A stretch of DNA of 62,223 nucleotides from Synechococcales cyanobacterium GL140_1_metabinner_5_sub (GCA_025359065.1 JANYHM010000073.1:1-62223), one strand, 5' to 3'. Shown: positions 9,054-18,956, counted from the first letter of the stretch. Numbers and translations are program-made. The notes: generated from the letters alone by a model not told the origin.

Positions 9054-10093
9054 TTTCGTTTTTTGATTAGCTCCACTGCCAGTAAAATTGCCTCTTTCAT
9101 GCTGGTAGCATCGGCGCGGTTTTTGCCTGCAATGTCAAAGGCTGTACCGTGATCGGGAGACGTGCGCACAAAAGGTAAACCGATCGTGGTGTTTACTGCC
9201 CGATCGAACGCCATTAGTTTCACCGGAATCAAACCCTGGTCATGGTATAGCGCTAAATACCCGTCAGCGGCTTTGCAGTTACCCGTACCAAACCAAGCCT
9301 GCCCTGGAGCCACCCACATTGTATCTGGGGGCAACAGACCAATTAGGTTTGCTTGAGAATATCGAATTTGCTCTTGTTGCAACCAATCTTGTAACCAGTC
9401 CACCTCTTCTCGACCTAACTGACCACCTTCGCCGCTGTGAGGATTCAGGCCAGCAATGCAAATCTGGGGCTTATCGATCGCAAAGTCTTGGGCTAGACAA
9501 TTTATTAATAGCTTTAGCTTGCTGCTCATCAACTCGGGCGTTAACTTGGCACTCACCGCTACTAGGGGAATATGAGTAGTCGCTAATAAAGCTCGCAACT
9601 GCCATTTTGTGTGGGGCGATCGACCCACAAACATCATGCCAAATTCTTTACTGCCAGACATTTCAGCTAATAGTTCAGTCTGGCCGGGATAATGGTGTCC
9701 GGCGGCATTCCAGGCCGATTTAGAAATAGGGGCAGTGACAATGCCGTCAAAGTCATGAGCGAGAGTTTGTTCGATCGATCGTTGCAGATACCGGAAACTA
9801 GCTGCTCCGCTGGCAGGGCTGGGTTGGCCGATGGTAATTTGCGAATCTAGGGCAATATCCAAAATTTGCAGGTTACTTGGATCGGCAATGCTGCGTTTTT
9901 CTAATAGGGCAGAATCTTGCAAATAGCAGTGATGCTGCTGGAGTAGGCGTTTGCTGCCGATCACCGTAATATCAGCCATAGCCAGAATCTCAGGAGAAAG
10001 AGCTTTCAGCACAACTTCTGGCCCAATTCCTGCTGGATCGCCAAGGGTGATGGCTAAACGCAACCGATCTTTGTGAGACAATGACAATGCCAT
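9047..10093 (-). CDS. pdxA: 4-hydroxythreonine-4-phosphate dehydrogenase
   Basis: Oxidises 4-phosphohydroxy-L-threonine in the DXP-dependent route to pyridoxal phosphate. The 348 residues match the family length. Recognisable blocks are [18 protein letters not shown] at the N-terminus, [11 protein letters not shown] with a metal histidine region before it (HHYPGQTE), [27 protein letters not shown], and [20 protein letters not shown] at the C-terminus. It is divergent from petM with only 23 bases between start codons. Its TGA stop reads through the 3' end of the convergent tRNA-Arg gene. Confidence 0.96.
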   Translation of the reverse strand: MALSLSHKDRLRLAITLGDPAGIGPEVVLKALSPEILAMADITVIGSKRLLQQHHCYLQDSALLEKRSIADPSNLQILDIALDSQITIGQPSPASGAASFRYLQRSIEQTLAHDFDGIVTAPISKSAWNAAGHHYPGQTELLAEMSGSKEFGMMFVGRSPHTKWQLRALLATTHIPLVAVSAKLTPELMSSKLKLLINCLAQDFAIDKPQICIAGLNPHSGEGGQLGREEVDWLQDWLQQEQIRYSQANLIGLLPPDTMWVAPGQAWFGTGNCKAADGYLALYHDQGLIPVKLMAFDRAVNTTIGLPFVRTSPDHGTAFDIAGKNRADATSMKEAILLAVELIKKRNG

Positions 10094-10116
10094 ATATTCT
10101 GGAATTAATAAAACCG

Positions 10117-10227
10117 ATGTTTGCTGAAATTTTAACCGTTGCTGCTATCCCTTTTTTCATGATTTTGGTTGGCCTTGCCCTGGGCTTCGGCATTCTGAAG
10201 GCTCAAGCCGTCTTAGAAAAAAAATAA
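10117..10227 (+). CDS. petM: Cytochrome b6f complex subunit PetM
   Basis: A 36-residue protein, [20 protein letters not shown] at the start, with one membrane helix followed by [12 protein letters not shown]. Length, single span and the GLxxGFxxLKxQ pattern fit PetM (subunit VII), a small stabilising subunit of the b6f complex. In-frame ATGs at 10081 and 10087 would add 10-12 residues and overlap pdxA. The start at 10117 is chosen because known PetM proteins are 32-39 residues. petC and petA lie 3.5 kb downstream in the same direction. Confidence 0.72.
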   Translation: MFAEILTVAAIPFFMILVGLALGFGILKAQAVLEKK

Positions 10228-10386
10228 TGTGCATCTCTGATTGTCTTTCTCTGAGGATGGATCTCATTTTAGAGCTACCTCAGAGGCGCAATCTCTGACA
10301 AAAATGTAACGTTATGTTTCCGATTTGCGATAATTCTGTTAATATCTGAGGGAAAGATTTACATTACTTAACCTTATATTTAATAA

Positions 10387-11373
10387 ATGACTTTACTAAT
10401 CGTCGGTGCCACCGGTACTTTGGGCAGACAAATTGCCCGACGCGCTCTAGATGAAGGCTATGAAGTGCGTTGCTTGGTAAGAAGTTCTAGAAAAGCAGCA
10501 TTTCTCAAAGAGTGGGGTGCCGAAATTGTATTGGGAGACGTGCGCCAGCCAGAAACTTTGAAGGCGGCCATGGTGGGTGTCAGCCAGATAATTGATGCAG
10601 CTACGGCACGGGCTACTGACTCATTAGGAATAGAAGAAGTAGATTGGGACGGTAAAGTTAATTTGATTCAGGCAGCGGTAGCGGCCAAAATTGAGAAGTT
10701 TGTGTTTCTTTCGATCTTGGATGCTGAGAAATATCGATCGGTGCCTTTAATGGAAATTAAGTACTGCACTGAAAAGTTCTTGGCCGAATCGGGTTTAAAC
10801 TACACCATTCTTCGCCCCTGCGGTTTTTTACAGGGCATTATTGGTCAATATGCTATACCCATTCTGGAAGGCCAAGCGGTGTGGATGGCGGGTCAAGTAG
10901 CTCCTACTGCGTTTATGGATAGCCAGGATGTAGCCCGGTTTGTAGTCAAAGCACTAGTGGCGGAAGGTGCGAAGGGTAAAACCCTACCCGTAGTTGGCAA
11001 CAAAGCCTGGAGTGGCAACGAAATTATTAGTCTCTGCGAGCGCCTTTCGGGCAAAGAAGCCAAGGTAACAAAGGTGCCATTGGGTGTGTTGGGAGCTTTA
11101 CGTAAGTTTGCGACTTTCTTTGAATGGAGCTGGAACTCTGCTGACCGCCTAGCTTTTGCCGAAATCTTGGCCACTGGTAAGCCCTTAAATGCCGATATGA
11201 CCGAGACTTACCAGATTTTGGGATTAGACCCTAAAGACAACACCACGATCGAGGCTTACTTGCAAGAATACTTCGGTCGGATTGTGAAGAAGCTGCGAGA
11301 ACTGGAGTACGAAAAAGAAAAGCTCAAAGAATCCAAATCGAACAAAAGCAAAAAGAAAAAAGTTTTCTATTAG
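10387..11373 (+). CDS. ycf39: Photosystem II assembly factor Ycf39 (atypical SDR/NmrA family)
   Basis: A 328-residue NAD(P)-binding protein. The N-terminus TLLIVGATGTLGRQIARRAL is the Rossmann glycine motif, followed by VRCLVRSSRKAAFLKEWGAE, the characteristic Ycf39/HCF244 signature. The atypical SDR core fills residues 1-240. The C-terminal 60 residues are long, charged and lysine-rich. In other cyanobacteria Ycf39 works with high-light-inducible proteins in delivering chlorophyll to newly made D1. The gene is monocistronic here. Confidence 0.92.
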   Translation: MTLLIVGATGTLGRQIARRALDEGYEVRCLVRSSRKAAFLKEWGAEIVLGDVRQPETLKAAMVGVSQIIDAATARATDSLGIEEVDWDGKVNLIQAAVAAKIEKFVFLSILDAEKYRSVPLMEIKYCTEKFLAESGLNYTILRPCGFLQGIIGQYAIPILEGQAVWMAGQVAPTAFMDSQDVARFVVKALVAEGAKGKTLPVVGNKAWSGNEIISLCERLSGKEAKVTKVPLGVLGALRKFATFFEWSWNSADRLAFAEILATGKPLNADMTETYQILGLDPKDNTTIEAYLQEYFGRIVKKLRELEYEKEKLKESKSNKSKKKKVFY

Positions 11374-11542
11374 GTTTGATTTGAGCTGTGGGCAAGCTAA
11401 TTTTGTGCTTGTTCCTTCTTGCCGTGCGCATGGTAAGATCATTGAATGCTAAACCGCACCTATACCCCACGGGGTATGGCTTTAAGTAATTATGCTTAAC
11501 GCTAAACAGGTGTAAAAAACTATTCTGAGCCAGAGTACCAAC

Positions 11543-12460
11543 GTGCCCAAGATTGGCATCATATACAACGAAGGCAAGCCCACTGCGACCCGCCTAGCCC
11601 GCGAAATTCAAGACAAATTTATTGAGTTGGGCTGGGATGTTTGTATGGCTGAAGGTAAGCGAGGAATTTTGGGCTATGCTCATCCCTCAGCTACCGCTAG
11701 CTACATTCCGATCGAGTCTTTGGTGCCGCCAGATTTTGATCGCTCAATGAAGTTTGCGATTGTGCTGGGTGGTGATGGCACGGTTTTAGCTGCCCTGCGC
11801 CAGTTGGCACCGCTAGGAATTGCCGCTCTGACTGTCAATACTGGCCACATGGGATTTTTGACAGAGACTTTTGTGAATAATTTGCCAGAAGCTTTAGAGT
11901 TGGCGATCGCTGGTCAGTACGAAATCGAAGAACGGGCGATGCTGACAGTGCAAGTAAAGCAAGATGACACTCTGCTCTGGGAAGCACTGTGTCTGAACGA
12001 AATGGTGATTCATCGTGAGCCATTAACTAGCATGTGCCACTTTGAAATTGAGGTAGGCAAACATGCACCGGTAGATATCGCGGCAGACGGGATTATTTTG
12101 TCTACACCCACTGGTTCTACTGCTTATTCTTTGAGTGCCGGTGGCCCAGTAATTGCACCGGGAGTGGCGGCTTTGCAGTTGGTGCCGATCTGTCCCCATT
12201 CTTTGGCTTCGCGGGCGCTGGTATTTTCTGACACCGAGCCGGTAGTGATTTATCCAGCTAATCCCACTCGGTTGATTATGGTGGTAGATGGTAATGGGGG
12301 CTGTTTTATTCAGCCAGAGTATCGGGTGTTGGTTAATCGATCGAGCTATCCGGCCAAATTTATTCGTTTGCAAGCCCCAGAATTTTTCCGCGTACTGCGC
12401 GAAAAGCTGGGTTGGGGTTTGCCCCACATTGCTAAACCTGCTTCAGTAGAATTGCCTTGA
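11543..12460 (+). CDS. nadK: NAD kinase
   Basis: Phosphorylates NAD to NADP. The 305-residue protein has the family motifs [13 protein letters not shown] (residues 76-88), [10 protein letters not shown] and [15 protein letters not shown]. The start is GTG at 11543, giving [13 protein letters not shown]; no in-frame ATG lies close by. Cyanobacteria usually have two NAD kinases, and only this one is in the window. The upstream gap holds a short GC hairpin, ATACCCC/GGGGTAT at 11462-11477. lpxC follows after 52 bases in the same direction. Confidence 0.95.
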   Translation: MPKIGIIYNEGKPTATRLAREIQDKFIELGWDVCMAEGKRGILGYAHPSATASYIPIESLVPPDFDRSMKFAIVLGGDGTVLAALRQLAPLGIAALTVNTGHMGFLTETFVNNLPEALELAIAGQYEIEERAMLTVQVKQDDTLLWEALCLNEMVIHREPLTSMCHFEIEVGKHAPVDIAADGIILSTPTGSTAYSLSAGGPVIAPGVAALQLVPICPHSLASRALVFSDTEPVVIYPANPTRLIMVVDGNGGCFIQPEYRVLVNRSSYPAKFIRLQAPEFFRVLREKLGWGLPHIAKPASVELP

Positions 12461-12512
12461 ACAGATTTTATGATACTGGTGTAAAGTTGAGGTATCCCGA
12501 CCAGTAAATGCC

Positions 12513-13340
12513 ATGACCCCAACAGCATCTTTTTCTTCAACTAGCGTAGAAATCTCTGGTATTGGCCTACATTCTGGTCATCAGACCACCGTTAAAATTT
12601 ATCCAGCTCCCGCTGGCAGTGGACGGGTCTTTGTGCGTACCGATTTGACTGATTCCCCAGTAATTCCGGCACTGATTGAATTTGTTCATGCCACCACTCT
12701 ATCTACCGAATTGCAGTCAGGCACTGCCAGCATCCGCACCGTAGAACACTTGTTGGCTAGTTTGACCGCATTGGGCGTGCAGGATGCCCGGATGGAAATT
12801 GATGGTTTGGAAGTGCCGTTGTTAGATGGTTCGGCCAAGCTGTGGGTAGAGGCTATTCAGAACGCCGGGATGGTGGTCGAAATGACGATCGGGGAACCAG
12901 TCACAGAAGCAATTTGGATCTATCAGGGCGATCAGTTTGTTGCAGCAGTTCCGTCCCCAGAGCTACGGTTCACTTATGGAATAGATTTCGATTTGAAGCC
13001 GATCGGTAATCAGTGGTTTAGCTGGCAGCCCAACAAAGAGAGCTTTGTGGATGCAGTCGCTCCAGCCCGGACTTTTGGCTTAGCACACCAGATTGAGCAA
13101 TTACAGCAGGCCGGTTTAATTAAAGGTGGCAGCTTAGAAAATGCCTTAGTCTGCGACCAAGAGCGCTGGATCAATCCGCCGCTGCGCTTTGATAATGAAC
13201 CAGTGCGTCACAAAATGCTGGATTTAATTGGAGACTTGAGCTTGCTAGGCACGCTGCCCCGCGCGCATTTTATTGCCTACAAAGCCAGTCACGACCTGCA
13301 TACCAAACTAGCTCAACGGCTTCGATCGGCTGGGTTTTAA
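12513..13340 (+). CDS. lpxC: UDP-3-O-acyl-N-acetylglucosamine deacetylase
   Basis: Catalyses the committed step of lipid A synthesis, so an LPS-bearing outer membrane is implied. The 275-residue protein starts with the usual [20 protein letters not shown]. The zinc ligands are visible: the histidine of TVEHLLASL, and the histidine and aspartate of [11 protein letters not shown]. In many cyanobacteria fabZ, lpxA and lpxB follow lpxC, but here the next gene is a convergent DUF3067 gene, so the lipid A genes are split. Confidence 0.95.
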   Translation: MTPTASFSSTSVEISGIGLHSGHQTTVKIYPAPAGSGRVFVRTDLTDSPVIPALIEFVHATTLSTELQSGTASIRTVEHLLASLTALGVQDARMEIDGLEVPLLDGSAKLWVEAIQNAGMVVEMTIGEPVTEAIWIYQGDQFVAAVPSPELRFTYGIDFDLKPIGNQWFSWQPNKESFVDAVAPARTFGLAHQIEQLQQAGLIKGGSLENALVCDQERWINPPLRFDNEPVRHKMLDLIGDLSLLGTLPRAHFIAYKASHDLHTKLAQRLRSAGF

Positions 13341-13346
13341 GGTAAA

Positions 13347-13658
13347 TTACAAAATCCACTCCGAAGCCCGATCGCCAAGTTCGATCGAAATACTGATAGC
13401 CTTGCCCAGCCGGGGCTTTTCTTTGGTGGTTTCAATAAAGTCCATCACCTGCTGAGTCGCACCCATGGCGTTGAGGTAGTTGGCGATCGTTTCTAGATGT
13501 TCGTCATATTCTGTTTCCGACAGTGGAAACGAGACCTGCTCTAGATATCGCCACATCACCTGCAAATAAATTTTATTGGGCTGTTTCCGCAACTGCACAT
13601 CGTAGGAGTAGCTCCACTTGGCGATGATCAGTTGCCGTAGATCGGCTCCGGTTAGCAC
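13347..13658 (-). CDS. DUF3067 family protein
   Basis: A 103-residue soluble protein with the family pattern MLTGADLRQLIIAKWSYSYD, then KIYLQVMWRYLEQVSFPLSE and a C-terminal RASEWI. The family is conserved across cyanobacteria and plants, with no assigned function that I know. It is convergent with lpxC (six bases apart) and divergent from petC, and has its own promoter region of about 140 bases shared with petC. Confidence 0.85.
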   Translation of the reverse strand: MLTGADLRQLIIAKWSYSYDVQLRKQPNKIYLQVMWRYLEQVSFPLSETEYDEHLETIANYLNAMGATQQVMDFIETTKEKPRLGKAISISIELGDRASEWIL

Positions 13659-13797
13659 TGACAGTTCTCCTCTAAGGTATTTGGGACAAAAAGCGATTCA
13701 TTTGGTTGTTCTCTGGGCTGCAAAAAAATGGCATAATGACTCAATATGTTAGCTATCAGCCCTATACATTAATCATACATTCAACAAAATTTAAGTC

Positions 13798-14337
13798 ATG
13801 GCTCAACTTTCTGCTGGCTCCAGTGACGTACCAGATCTTGGTCGTCGCCAATTCATGAACCTTTTAACATTTGGTACTATCACCGGGACAGTGCTCGGTG
13901 GCGCGTTTCCATTTATCAGCTACTTCGTACCTCCTTCTAGCGGCGCTGCGGGTGGTGGTGCTACCGCCAGAGATGCTAGCGGCAATGATGTTTTGGTTAG
14001 CCAATTCATCGCTGGTAAGCAGAAAGGCGATCGGGCTTTGACTCAAGGCTTAAAAGGCGACCCTACCTACATCGTGGTCGGCGACGGCACTGTTTTAGAT
14101 TACGGTATCAACGCTATTTGTACTCATCTGGGCTGCGTAGTACCTTGGAACGGTGCAGAAAACAAATTTATGTGTCCTTGCCACGGTTCTCAGTACGATA
14201 CCACCGGTAAAATGGTGCGCGGTCCTGCGCCGAAATCTCTGCCTTTGGCACACGCTGCAGTTGTCGAAGACAAAGTTTCTCTCACTCCTTGGACTGAAGA
14301 TGACTTCCGTGATGGTTCACCTGCTTGGTGGGCATAA
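13798..14337 (+). CDS. petC: Rieske iron-sulfur protein of the cytochrome b6f complex
   Basis: Carries electrons from plastoquinol to cytochrome f. The 179 residues comprise an N-terminal twin-arginine-like segment (RRQFMNLL), one membrane anchor at about residues 22-44, a glycine-rich hinge (SGAAGGGAT) and the soluble head. The 2Fe-2S ligands are in CTHLGC and CPCHGS, with two cysteines and two histidines plus the disulfide pair. petA follows after 39 bases, the standard petC-petA operon. Confidence 0.98.
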   Translation: MAQLSAGSSDVPDLGRRQFMNLLTFGTITGTVLGGAFPFISYFVPPSSGAAGGGATARDASGNDVLVSQFIAGKQKGDRALTQGLKGDPTYIVVGDGTVLDYGINAICTHLGCVVPWNGAENKFMCPCHGSQYDTTGKMVRGPAPKSLPLAHAAVVEDKVSLTPWTEDDFRDGSPAWWA

Positions 14338-14376
14338 CAGCTCCTATCTCATAGACCTTAATTTACTATTTAAACA

Positions 14377-15333
14377 ATGAAGTTATCTATTATTTACCAG
14401 TCGATCGCCAGATCTGTCTTGGTACTGCTGGCCAGTATTGGCCTGTTAGCCTTTACGCCTCAACCGGCGCAGGCATATCCTTTTTGGGCACAGCAAACCT
14501 ACCCCGAAACCCCTCGCGAACCAACTGGTCGCATTGTGTGTGCCAACTGTCATTTGGCTGCTAAGCCTACCCAAATCGAAGTGCCCCAGTCGGTTTTGCC
14601 CGACACTGTATTTGAAGCAGTAGTCAAACTACCTTACGACCACAGTGTTCAACAGGTGACTGCTGACGGCACCAAAGGCCCATTGAACGTCGGAGCCGTG
14701 CTCATGCTACCCGACGGCTTCAAAATTGCTCCTGAAGACCGTATTCCTGCCGAAATGAAGGAAAAGATTCAGGGCTTGTACTATCAACCCTACGGTGAAG
14801 GCAAAGAAAACACCGTAATTATTGGCCCCTTACCTGGCGACCAGTACGAAGAGATTATCTTTCCCATTCTTTCTCCTAACCCTGCTACCGATAAAGGCGT
14901 TTACTTCGGTAAATATCCTATTCACGTTGGCGGCAACCGAGGCCGTGGTCAGGTTTATCCTACAGGCGAAAAGAGCAACAACTCGGTCTACAGCACCGCG
15001 ATCGCTGGTACTGTCTCCTCGATTACTGCTGGTGAAGCTGGCTTAAACGAAATTACCATTCAGCCCGCTACTGGCGACGCTGTGGTAACTAAGGTTCCTG
15101 CTGGCCCAACCCTTTTGGTAGCTGCTGGTGAAACTGTAACCGCTGGCCAAGCTTTGACCAACAACCCCAACGTGGGTGGCTTTGGTCAGAAGGACTCTGA
15201 AATCGTTTTACAGAACCCCAACCGCATCTACGGCCTGGTGGCTTTCGTAACCATGATTATGCTTTCTCAAATCTTCTTAGTTCTGAAAAAGAAACAGGTA
15301 GAACGAGTCCAAGCGGCTGAACTAGAGTTCTAA
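14377..15333 (+). CDS. petA: Cytochrome f
   Basis: c-type cytochrome of the b6f complex that reduces plastocyanin or cytochrome c6. A signal peptide of about 32 residues ends in PAQA. The mature protein begins with tyrosine ([11 protein letters not shown]), whose amino group is the axial heme ligand. The heme is attached through CANCH. The large and small lumenal domains fill residues 33-280, and one C-terminal helix ([17 protein letters not shown]) anchors it, followed by the stromal tail. It is the second gene of the petC-petA operon. Confidence 0.98.
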   Translation: MKLSIIYQSIARSVLVLLASIGLLAFTPQPAQAYPFWAQQTYPETPREPTGRIVCANCHLAAKPTQIEVPQSVLPDTVFEAVVKLPYDHSVQQVTADGTKGPLNVGAVLMLPDGFKIAPEDRIPAEMKEKIQGLYYQPYGEGKENTVIIGPLPGDQYEEIIFPILSPNPATDKGVYFGKYPIHVGGNRGRGQVYPTGEKSNNSVYSTAIAGTVSSITAGEAGLNEITIQPATGDAVVTKVPAGPTLLVAAGETVTAGQALTNNPNVGGFGQKDSEIVLQNPNRIYGLVAFVTMIMLSQIFLVLKKKQVERVQAAELEF

Positions 15334-15354
15334 GCCAGCTTTATTCGCCTTAAG

Positions 15355-15387
15355 GAAGGATGTGAATTTCACACCCTTCTTTTTTTG
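15355..15387 (+). terminator. Rho-independent terminator of petC-petA
   Basis: GAAGG-a-TGTGAA at 15355-15366 pairs with TTCACA-c-CCTTC at 15368-15379 around a single-base loop, with one mismatch. A run of eight T follows. It lies 22 bases after the petA stop. Confidence 0.9.
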
Positions 15388-15579
15388 TATTGCTACGTAA
15401 TATTACCGGCTAGCCATGGATATTTGATAAACTTTTAAGTGGTTCTTGTAGAATTAATAAATCTTGCAATGTCAGCAAAAAGTCGTGAGTATTTATACTT
15501 GACACGTTGCTGGCAAAGCTTTTGAAGCAGGAAAAATGATCGATCGATAATAGATTTCCTATTTCGGGGATCGCTACTA

Positions 15580-15607
15580 TTGACAGCAGAATCTCAAGTG
15601 TTATAAT
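15580..15607 (+). promoter_or_regulatory. Consensus sigma-70 promoter
   Basis: TTGACA at 15580-15585 and TATAAT at 15602-15607 are both perfect consensus hexamers, separated by 16 bases. The next annotated start codon in this direction is about 400 bases away, so the promoter drives either a noncoding RNA or a long leader of the DUF2949 gene. Confidence 0.7.
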
Positions 15608-15613
15608 TTCTTT

Positions 15614-16012
15614 CCATTACATAAATAAATTTACTTAGTTGTTTACCAATCTTTAAAATCAAGTTCCGTGATTGCACGGAAGGCAGATCTTAGGTCTCCA
15701 TACTAGATTAAGTTATCGATTGTTATTCTTCATAAATCTATCTAACTAGCGACTCGGTGTGCTGCTATCGGCAACACAACTTAGTCAATGTCAGTCGGTT
15801 TATTCACCATTTTTTGGGGATCACTGGTGCTTCAATCAGGCACGGCTGATCAAAAAAACGCTAAACCCTTAGCAAAACCACGGTTTCGGTTCTCAGGCTA
15901 TTTCAGCCAAGGTTCCGGAATGTACCACAAAAGTGTTGATTCTGTAGTCTAAGTTTAAACAAGCTGATAAATACTTACCCATACTAAAAGCATATAAAAG
16001 GAGGTGATGCCG
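15614..16012 (+). ncRNA. Predicted structured leader or small RNA upstream of the DUF2949 gene
   Basis: No reading frame of useful size exists here. Starting just after a consensus promoter, the strand can form several hairpins: TTCCGTG/CACGGAA with loop ATTG (15664-15681); GTGT-TGC/GCA-ACAC (15757-15777); GATCA..GTGC/GCAC..TGATC (15819-15851); and GCTAA/TTAGC with loop ACCC (15860-15873). I could not match it to tmRNA, 6S RNA, SRP RNA, RNase P RNA or a riboswitch class. Boundaries are inferred: the start from the promoter, the end from the downstream start codon. Confidence 0.35.
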
Positions 16013-16210
16013 ATGATGGCCTCAACCCACTTAAATAAATTAATCAGGTTTTTGAAAGAAGATTTATCCATCTCGACAGCATCAATGGATATTGCGCTGC
16101 GTCAAGTGGAGGAAAATCCTGGCCCCTTGCCAATGATCTTGTGGCAGTATGGCTTGGTGACGATCGAGCAACTCAACCAAATTTATGATTGGCTCGATAA
16201 GGCTTCTTAG
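16013..16210 (+). CDS. DUF2949 family protein
   Basis: A small soluble protein of 65 residues. The pattern LIRFLKEDLSIS, then LPMILWQYGLVTIEQLNQIY and DWLD is that of the cyanobacteria-specific DUF2949 family, function unknown. The open frame extends back to a GTG at 16004, but that codon is part of the ribosome-binding site AAGGAGGTG at 15998-16006, so translation starts at the ATG at 16013 or 16016. Such a full anti-Shine-Dalgarno match is rare among the genes of this window and suggests strong translation. A long structured leader precedes it. Confidence 0.8.
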   Translation: MMASTHLNKLIRFLKEDLSISTASMDIALRQVEENPGPLPMILWQYGLVTIEQLNQIYDWLDKAS

Positions 16211-16231
16211 CTTTGTTCTAGCTTCTGTTTA

Positions 16232-16266
16232 AAAAATGGGGTGGTCAGAGTGACTATCCCATTTTT
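16232..16266. terminator. Bidirectional terminator between the DUF2949 and PatD-like genes
   Basis: AAAAATGGG at 16232-16240 and CCCATTTTT at 16258-16266 close a long hairpin, with inner pairs GTCA/TGAC around GAG. The A run on one side and T run on the other allow it to work for both convergent genes. It overlaps the last codons of the minus-strand gene. Confidence 0.8.
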
Positions 16267-16625
16267 GCGGCAGATATCAATACCTGATAAAACTCCTCGA
16301 TCGATTGCAGAGTGGCCAAAACCTGTGTACCTCGACCGGCACGAGTTTGCTTAGCTCCTTGCCAAAACATCAGATCTCGATTCAAAATTCTGAGCAAGCG
16401 ATGGATCTCGGTGAGACTGGAGCGTACTTGGTATGGAGCAATAGGGTCAGCGGATTGAAGGAGACGATCAAACACAGATTGCAAAGCTTTTGCGGAAACC
16501 ATTGCTGCCTCGGCATCGTCTTTTTCAACAGCTTTGTACAACTGTTGCCAAGAAAAGAGAAAGCTGTCTGGAAAGCTTTTTGAGAGATCTTCATCACTAA
16601 CATTGCGTAATCTCTGATCATTCAT
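16254..16625 (-). CDS. PatD-like protein (heterocyst frequency control family)
   Basis: A 123-residue, mostly helical soluble protein. The C-terminal half, EIHRLLRILNRDLMFWQGAK followed by QTRAGRGTQVLATLQSIEE, resembles the conserved region of PatD, where LRLLxxDVMFLQxARQ is typical. In Anabaena PatD limits heterocyst number and affects FtsZ; its role elsewhere is not known to me. The assignment rests on one motif and similar length, so a different cyanobacterial helical family remains possible. Divergent from rel/spoT with 65 bases between starts. Confidence 0.5.
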   Translation of the reverse strand: MNDQRLRNVSDEDLSKSFPDSFLFSWQQLYKAVEKDDAEAAMVSAKALQSVFDRLLQSADPIAPYQVRSSLTEIHRLLRILNRDLMFWQGAKQTRAGRGTQVLATLQSIEEFYQVLISAAKMG

Positions 16626-16690
16626 GTCATTTTTACTGCCAAATACTCCAAAGAATAGATAGAATGTTGTCTATCCAATAGCACATTGTA

Positions 16691-18934
16691 ATGACGATCT
16701 CTGCAAACCAGTTAACCATTCTTAAAGATCAAGAACTAGTGTTGCCCGCTTGGTTGGCAGCAACAGGCGAATCTGAGTTGGCCAGCGATCGACTAATTCA
16801 TCAAGCATACTTGTTTGCCCGTGAGCAGCACACCGGCCAGATGCGCAAATCTGGCGAACCCTACATTTGCCACCCGATCGCCGTCGCCGATATTTTATAC
16901 AACCTAGGTGGCGAAGCACCAATGATTGCAGCGGGGTTTCTGCATGACATCGTGGAAGACGTAGAAGAAATTACCGTTGCTGATATTGAAAAAATGTTTG
17001 GGGCAGAGACAGCCCACTTAGTAGAAGGAGTCACCAAACTCTCTAAGCTGAACTTTCGCAGCAAAAAAGAACAGCAGGCCGAAAACTTCCGCCGGATGTT
17101 TTTGGCCATGGCTCAAGATATTCGAGTGATTGTGGTGAAGCTGGCCGATCGGCTGCACAATATGCAGACCTTAGAACACATGCCGATCGAGAAGCAGAAG
17201 CTCATAGCCCAAGAAACCCGGGATATTTTTGCACCCTTAGCCAACCGCTTAGGTTTAGGTCGCATCAAATGGGAACTAGAAGACCTGGCTTTCAAATATA
17301 TTGAGCCAGATGAATATCGTAATATTCAAGACTTGGTGAAAGAAACCCGCAAATCGCGGGAAGGCCGGATAACCAGTACCGTTGAGCAAATTCGCACTCG
17401 TTTAGCTGATGCTGGCTTTAGCTACTTTGATGTGAGCGGTCGTCCGAAGCATCTGTTTAGTATTAATCAAAAAATGAAGAGCCAAAAGAAAGAATTTGGC
17501 GAAATTTATGACCTCACAGCCGTTAGAATCATTGTCCCCAACAACGCTGACTGTTACCGAGTGCTAGCCGAAGTTCATGATGCTTTTCGGCCAATTCCTG
17601 GACGCTTTAAAGACTATATTGGCCTTCCCAAGCCTAACCGCTATCAATCCTTGCACACCACCGTACTGGGCATTGGTAACACGCCCTTAGAGATTCAAAT
17701 TCGCACCACCGAAATGCATCGGATTGCTGAGTATGGGATTGCTGCTCACTGGAAGTATAAAGAAGCTGCCGCCAACGGTGTAGCCCCCAGTTCAACTTCA
17801 AAAAAAGATGACAAGTTTATTTGGCTGCGCCAGCTTTTGGAGTGGCAAAGCGACTTCAAAGATGCCCAAGAATTCTCGGATAATCTTAAAGACCAGCTCT
17901 GTGACCCAGATGTATATGTTTTTACTCCCCAAGGTGAAGTCATCGCCCTGCGGGAAAAAGCCACCACGATCGATTTTGCCTATCGGATTCATACCGAGGT
18001 GGGCAACCACTGTATTGGAGCCAGAATCAATGGCCGAATCGTGCCCCTGTCTACGCGGGTGCGCAACGGCGACATTGTAGAAATCATGACCAAGGAAAGT
18101 GGTCATCCTAGCCTAGACTGGCTGAACTTTGTGGCCACTCCCACCGCCAAAAACCGCATTACCCAATGGTATAAGCGATCGAACCGAGATGAAAATATCG
18201 CCCGAGGTCGAGAGCTACTCGAAAAAGAGCTGGGCAAAAATGGCTTAGATGCGCTGTTGAAGTCTGAGCCAATGCTAATGGCTGCTCAAAAGTGCAATTA
18301 TCAAACAGTGGAAGACTTGTTGGCGGCCTTGGGCTACGGCGAAACCACCATTAACCATGTGGTCAATCGCATCCGCGATACGGTCAAGACTGCGGTAGCT
18401 GCAACTGTCGAGTTAGTAGAGATATTGCCGACTGCTAAGAAGCCCAGCAGCACTGACGGGGATTTTCCGATTATTGGCATTGAGGGCTTAATGCACCACT
18501 TAGCGGGCTGTTGTAACCCAATTCCCGAAGAGCCGATCGTGGGTGTAGTAACTAAACTGAATGGTATTTCGATTCACCGCCAAGGCTGTAGCAACGTAGA
18601 AAATGTGGATGGCGATCGAATTCTACCGGTACGCTGGAACCCACATCATAATGCCAAACAGCAGGGCAATCGCCGCAGCTATATTGTGACTTTGCAGGTG
18701 GAAGTGTTTGATCGGTTAGGTGTAATGCGAGACGTAATGTCACGACTGAGTGATAACAAGGTGAATATCCGACAGGCAAAGGTGACAGCAGACAATAAAT
18801 CTAAGCCGGTGATGTTAGATTTTATGGTGGAAGTTATTGACAAGTCACAATTGGAGCGCTGTATCAATCAAATTCGCCAAATGCACGATGTGCTGCATGT
18901 GCGGCGGATTACAGAGATGTCGGAGCAGAGTTAG
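16691..18934 (+). CDS. relA/spoT: Bifunctional (p)ppGpp synthetase/hydrolase
   Basis: Makes and degrades the stringent-response alarmone. The 747 residues contain, in order, an HD hydrolase domain (QMRKSGEPYICHPIAVAD, FLHDIVEDV, KLADRLHNMQTL), the synthetase domain (GRPKHLFSINQKMKSQ, EIYDLTAVRIIV, GRFKDYIGLPKPNRYQSLHT), a TGS domain (VYVFTPQGEVIAL), a helical/zinc-finger region with HLAGCCNPIP and HRQGCSN, and a C-terminal ACT domain from about residue 660. Both catalytic halves look intact, so this is a Rel/SpoT-type enzyme. Confidence 0.96.
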   Translation: MTISANQLTILKDQELVLPAWLAATGESELASDRLIHQAYLFAREQHTGQMRKSGEPYICHPIAVADILYNLGGEAPMIAAGFLHDIVEDVEEITVADIEKMFGAETAHLVEGVTKLSKLNFRSKKEQQAENFRRMFLAMAQDIRVIVVKLADRLHNMQTLEHMPIEKQKLIAQETRDIFAPLANRLGLGRIKWELEDLAFKYIEPDEYRNIQDLVKETRKSREGRITSTVEQIRTRLADAGFSYFDVSGRPKHLFSINQKMKSQKKEFGEIYDLTAVRIIVPNNADCYRVLAEVHDAFRPIPGRFKDYIGLPKPNRYQSLHTTVLGIGNTPLEIQIRTTEMHRIAEYGIAAHWKYKEAAANGVAPSSTSKKDDKFIWLRQLLEWQSDFKDAQEFSDNLKDQLCDPDVYVFTPQGEVIALREKATTIDFAYRIHTEVGNHCIGARINGRIVPLSTRVRNGDIVEIMTKESGHPSLDWLNFVATPTAKNRITQWYKRSNRDENIARGRELLEKELGKNGLDALLKSEPMLMAAQKCNYQTVEDLLAALGYGETTINHVVNRIRDTVKTAVAATVELVEILPTAKKPSSTDGDFPIIGIEGLMHHLAGCCNPIPEEPIVGVVTKLNGISIHRQGCSNVENVDGDRILPVRWNPHHNAKQQGNRRSYIVTLQVEVFDRLGVMRDVMSRLSDNKVNIRQAKVTADNKSKPVMLDFMVEVIDKSQLERCINQIRQMHDVLHVRRITEMSEQS

Positions 18935-18956
18935 CGCTCGCTGACCGAAATCCAAC

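Noticed and set aside
10081-10116. Longer petM start at ATG 10081 or 10087
   Set aside because: It would overlap the pdxA start and make PetM 46-48 residues, longer than known members.
15614-16012. Identification of the structured region as tmRNA, 6S RNA, RNase P RNA, SRP RNA or a known riboswitch
   Set aside because: The tRNA-like ends and tag frame of tmRNA, the long rod of 6S RNA, and the conserved cores of the others could not be found, so no class name is given.
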